Source: Heterotrichella gracilis
Lineage: Eukaryota > Sar > Xanthophyceae > Tribonematales > Xanthonemataceae
NCBI GenBank assembly: GCA_032358255.1
Contig: JAULBX010014981.1
Coordinates: forward strand, 29,612 to 93,611
Direction: 5' to 3'
DNA length: 64,000 nucleotides
Of this stretch, positions 62,347 to 64,000 are shown piece by piece. A program made the translations under genes and the position numbers. The notes under the pieces are model-generated. The model was not told where the DNA came from. It saw nothing but the letters and a program-made list of their open reading frames with translations, and searched no databases. Numbering within the stretch: the first letter of the stretch is position 1; each line of letters starts with the position of its first letter.

Positions 62347-62806
62347 AATTACCTCAGCCGCTTTTTTTATACTGACAGTCTCTCTGGTTAATTGTAGTGA
62401 ACCTTCCAAAGAAAGCACAGAAAAAAATGAAGCCGTAAAGGATAGTGTATCCTGTGAAAAACCACCACTCAATCCTAATGGTGACAGTGAACTGGCTTTA
62501 TTGATGCGTGAGATGATGAAAAATTCAGAGAGTCTAAGAACAATGGTTCAGGAAGGAAAACTTCCGGAGGAATTACCGGCAGAATTTTTAAAAATTCATA
62601 CAGCCAAACCAACCGACTCCGATACTAAAAAAGCCTCATTTAATGCCTTTGCCGATAATTATCTGAGTCGTTTAGAAAAATTATATTCCTCACCAAAGGA
62701 ACAGTTGAATGAAAATTACAATGCCCTTATTGAAGCCTGTGCCTCTTGTCACGGCGAACATTGTCCGGGACCATTAAAAGCCATCAATAAATTAAAGTTG
62801 AATTAA
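62324..62806 (+). CDS. Lipoprotein with c-type haem-binding motif
   Basis: The start is ATG at 62324, inside the previous gene (23-bp overlap); a TTG at 62315 is less likely. The lipobox VSLVNC lipidates Cys near 24. The ~160-residue protein is helical, with a C-terminal Cys-Ala-Ser-Cys-His, the CxxCH motif of c-type cytochromes, followed by GEHCPGP. It resembles a small soluble-domain monohaem protein held at the membrane. The sixth ligand (Met) is not clear. Tight coupling to the DUF4920 gene suggests shared function. Confidence 0.82.
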   Translation: MDLSLKSKITSAAFFILTVSLVNCSEPSKESTEKNEAVKDSVSCEKPPLNPNGDSELALLMREMMKNSESLRTMVQEGKLPEELPAEFLKIHTAKPTDSDTKKASFNAFADNYLSRLEKLYSSPKEQLNENYNALIEACASCHGEHCPGPLKAINKLKLN

Positions 62807-62835
62807 AACGTATAAGAAAGAGTAAGAATTTCTAA

Positions 62836-63966
62836 GTGAAACGTGTTAAGACAAATAGGCCAAAAATCACTGAAACGACTAATTCGGTTTTGGCTGTTTG
62901 TCTTTTCACTTTTTTGTTTTTATCCCTAAGTGTTTTAAATGCCCAGGATACCATTAAAAAAAATCCTCTTTCTGTTTCCGGATATGTAGAAGCCTATTTT
63001 TGTTATGACATGGCCAATCCGGCGAATCATGAACGACCGAATTTTGTATACAATCACAAACGCAGCAGTGAAGTCAATATTAATTTAGCTTATGTAAAAC
63101 TAAATTACACCAAAGAACAAGTAAGAAGTAATATTACCTTAATGGGAGGAACCTATCCTCAATACAATTTAGCGGCAGAACAAGGTCTGCTCAGAACATT
63201 ATATGAGGCAAATGTTGGTGTGAAGATTTCGAAAAAACATCAATTATGGATAGATGCCGGTATATTTGCCTCACATATAGGATTTGAGAGCGCTGTTGGA
63301 AAAGATTGCTGGAATTTGACCAGAAGCATACTGGCAGATAATTCACCTTATTATGAAGCAGGCGCCAAATTAAATTATACTTCTAAAAATGAAAAATTGT
63401 ATCTGGCTTTCATGTATATCAATGGCTGGCAAAGGATACAGCGCGTGTCTGGCAACTCAACACCTGACTTCGGCACACAGTTAAGCTATAAAATAAAACC
63501 AAATTTATCTTTTAACTGGAGCACCTTTATTGGAAGTGATTCGCCTGACAGTTTGATCAAATGGCGATACTTTAATAATTTTTTTGCGCAGTGGGATATC
63601 AATCAGAAAGTGGGTTTACTTGCCGGATTTGATATTGGCAATGAACAAAAAGCAAAGCATAGCAGCGAATATAACCTTTGGTATTCACCGGTAATGATTG
63701 TGCGTTATATGCCGACTAATAAAATAAGATTAGCAGCACGGGCTGAATATTATTCCGATAAAAATCAGGTAATTGTGTACACCGGCACCAACAATGGTTT
63801 TCAAACGCAAGGTTACTCACTGAATTTTGACTATTTACCTTTGGCAAACGTGATGTTCAGACTTGAAGCCAGAACCTTTATCAGTAAGGATGCCATTTTT
63901 CAATTAAACAATAAACCAACTACTAACAATTATTTCTTTACCACGGCGCTAATGATCTCATTTTAA
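62836..63966 (+). CDS. Beta-barrel porin (BBP2/OmpL-like)
   Basis: The start is GTG at 62836; no ATG precedes the signal peptide (ending SVLNAQ near residue 37). The 376-residue protein fits the BBP2 (OmpL-like) barrel family: SVSGYVEAYFCYDM, INLAYVKLNYT, the segment LYEANVGVKISKKHQLWIDAG, and a closing FFTTALMISF strand. It lies 29 bp after the cytochrome-like gene and is likely in the same transcription unit. Substrate unknown. The window ends 34 bp after its stop. Confidence 0.85.
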   Translation: MKRVKTNRPKITETTNSVLAVCLFTFLFLSLSVLNAQDTIKKNPLSVSGYVEAYFCYDMANPANHERPNFVYNHKRSSEVNINLAYVKLNYTKEQVRSNITLMGGTYPQYNLAAEQGLLRTLYEANVGVKISKKHQLWIDAGIFASHIGFESAVGKDCWNLTRSILADNSPYYEAGAKLNYTSKNEKLYLAFMYINGWQRIQRVSGNSTPDFGTQLSYKIKPNLSFNWSTFIGSDSPDSLIKWRYFNNFFAQWDINQKVGLLAGFDIGNEQKAKHSSEYNLWYSPVMIVRYMPTNKIRLAARAEYYSDKNQVIVYTGTNNGFQTQGYSLNFDYLPLANVMFRLEARTFISKDAIFQLNNKPTTNNYFFTTALMISF

Positions 63967-64000
63967 GTGCATACATTCGTCTATGTGCTTTTCTACTACC

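Noticed and set aside
1-64000. tRNA, rRNA, CRISPR, insertion sequences, prophage
   Set aside because: Looked for cloverleaf ends, spacer-repeat periodicity, transposase or integrase motifs; none were seen by eye. A covariance-model scan would be needed to exclude a missed tRNA.

Overview
The window reads as chromosome of a Gram-negative member of the Bacteroidota. The sequence is AT-rich. Signal peptides repeatedly end in AQ or SQ, and outer-membrane beta-barrels and lipoproteins are very frequent. One secreted protein ends in a type IX secretion (T9SS) sorting domain. Promoters follow the Bacteroidota pattern TTG-N(18-22)-TAnnTTTG, and Shine-Dalgarno sites are mostly absent. I see no phage, insertion sequence, CRISPR array, rRNA or tRNA. 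Nothing fixes the genus.

Layout. 1-9.5 kb: a cut-off CPA2 cation/proton antiporter, small envelope proteins, a CLC chloride protein, a multicopper-oxidase operon and a metallo-hydrolase. 9.6-10.3 kb: a HemD-like protein. 10.4-19.4 kb: an eight-gene minus-strand run encoding asparaginase, aspartase, two outer-membrane proteins, an antiporter remnant, a dicarboxylate transporter, malic enzyme and another outer-membrane protein. Both asparaginase and aspartase carry signal peptides, so asparagine appears to be turned into fumarate in the periplasm and then imported. 19.6-26 kb: a CAX-like and VIT-like membrane pair, a TetR regulator and a patatin-Omp85 protein. 26-27.9 kb: a CoA-disulfide reductase/rhodanese fusion. 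28-46 kb: many barrel proteins, including four Omp85-type barrels without POTRA domains, Tyr-rich lipoproteins and a lipoprotein sulfatase. 46-52 kb: a complete RND efflux operon. 52-58.6 kb: a K+ channel, a DUF4239 protein, a YeiH-type exporter, a radical SAM protein diverging from an exonuclease/GIY-YIG fusion, and a STAS-like protein. 58.7-59.03 kb: two tandem promoter-to-terminator units for near-identical small RNAs. 59.2-64 kb: a CoA-transferase, a universal stress protein, and a DUF4920/cytochrome-like/porin cluster.

The strongest candidates for something new are three. First, the twin small RNAs: their only three differences across the conserved core all preserve base pairing. Second, the periplasmic asparagine-to-fumarate pathway. 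Third, an outer-membrane gene whose signal peptide is in frame only if an eight-A tract changes length. Heptamer microsatellites, a composite three-hairpin repeat, and a CAX and a CLC protein with altered key residues also deserve a look.
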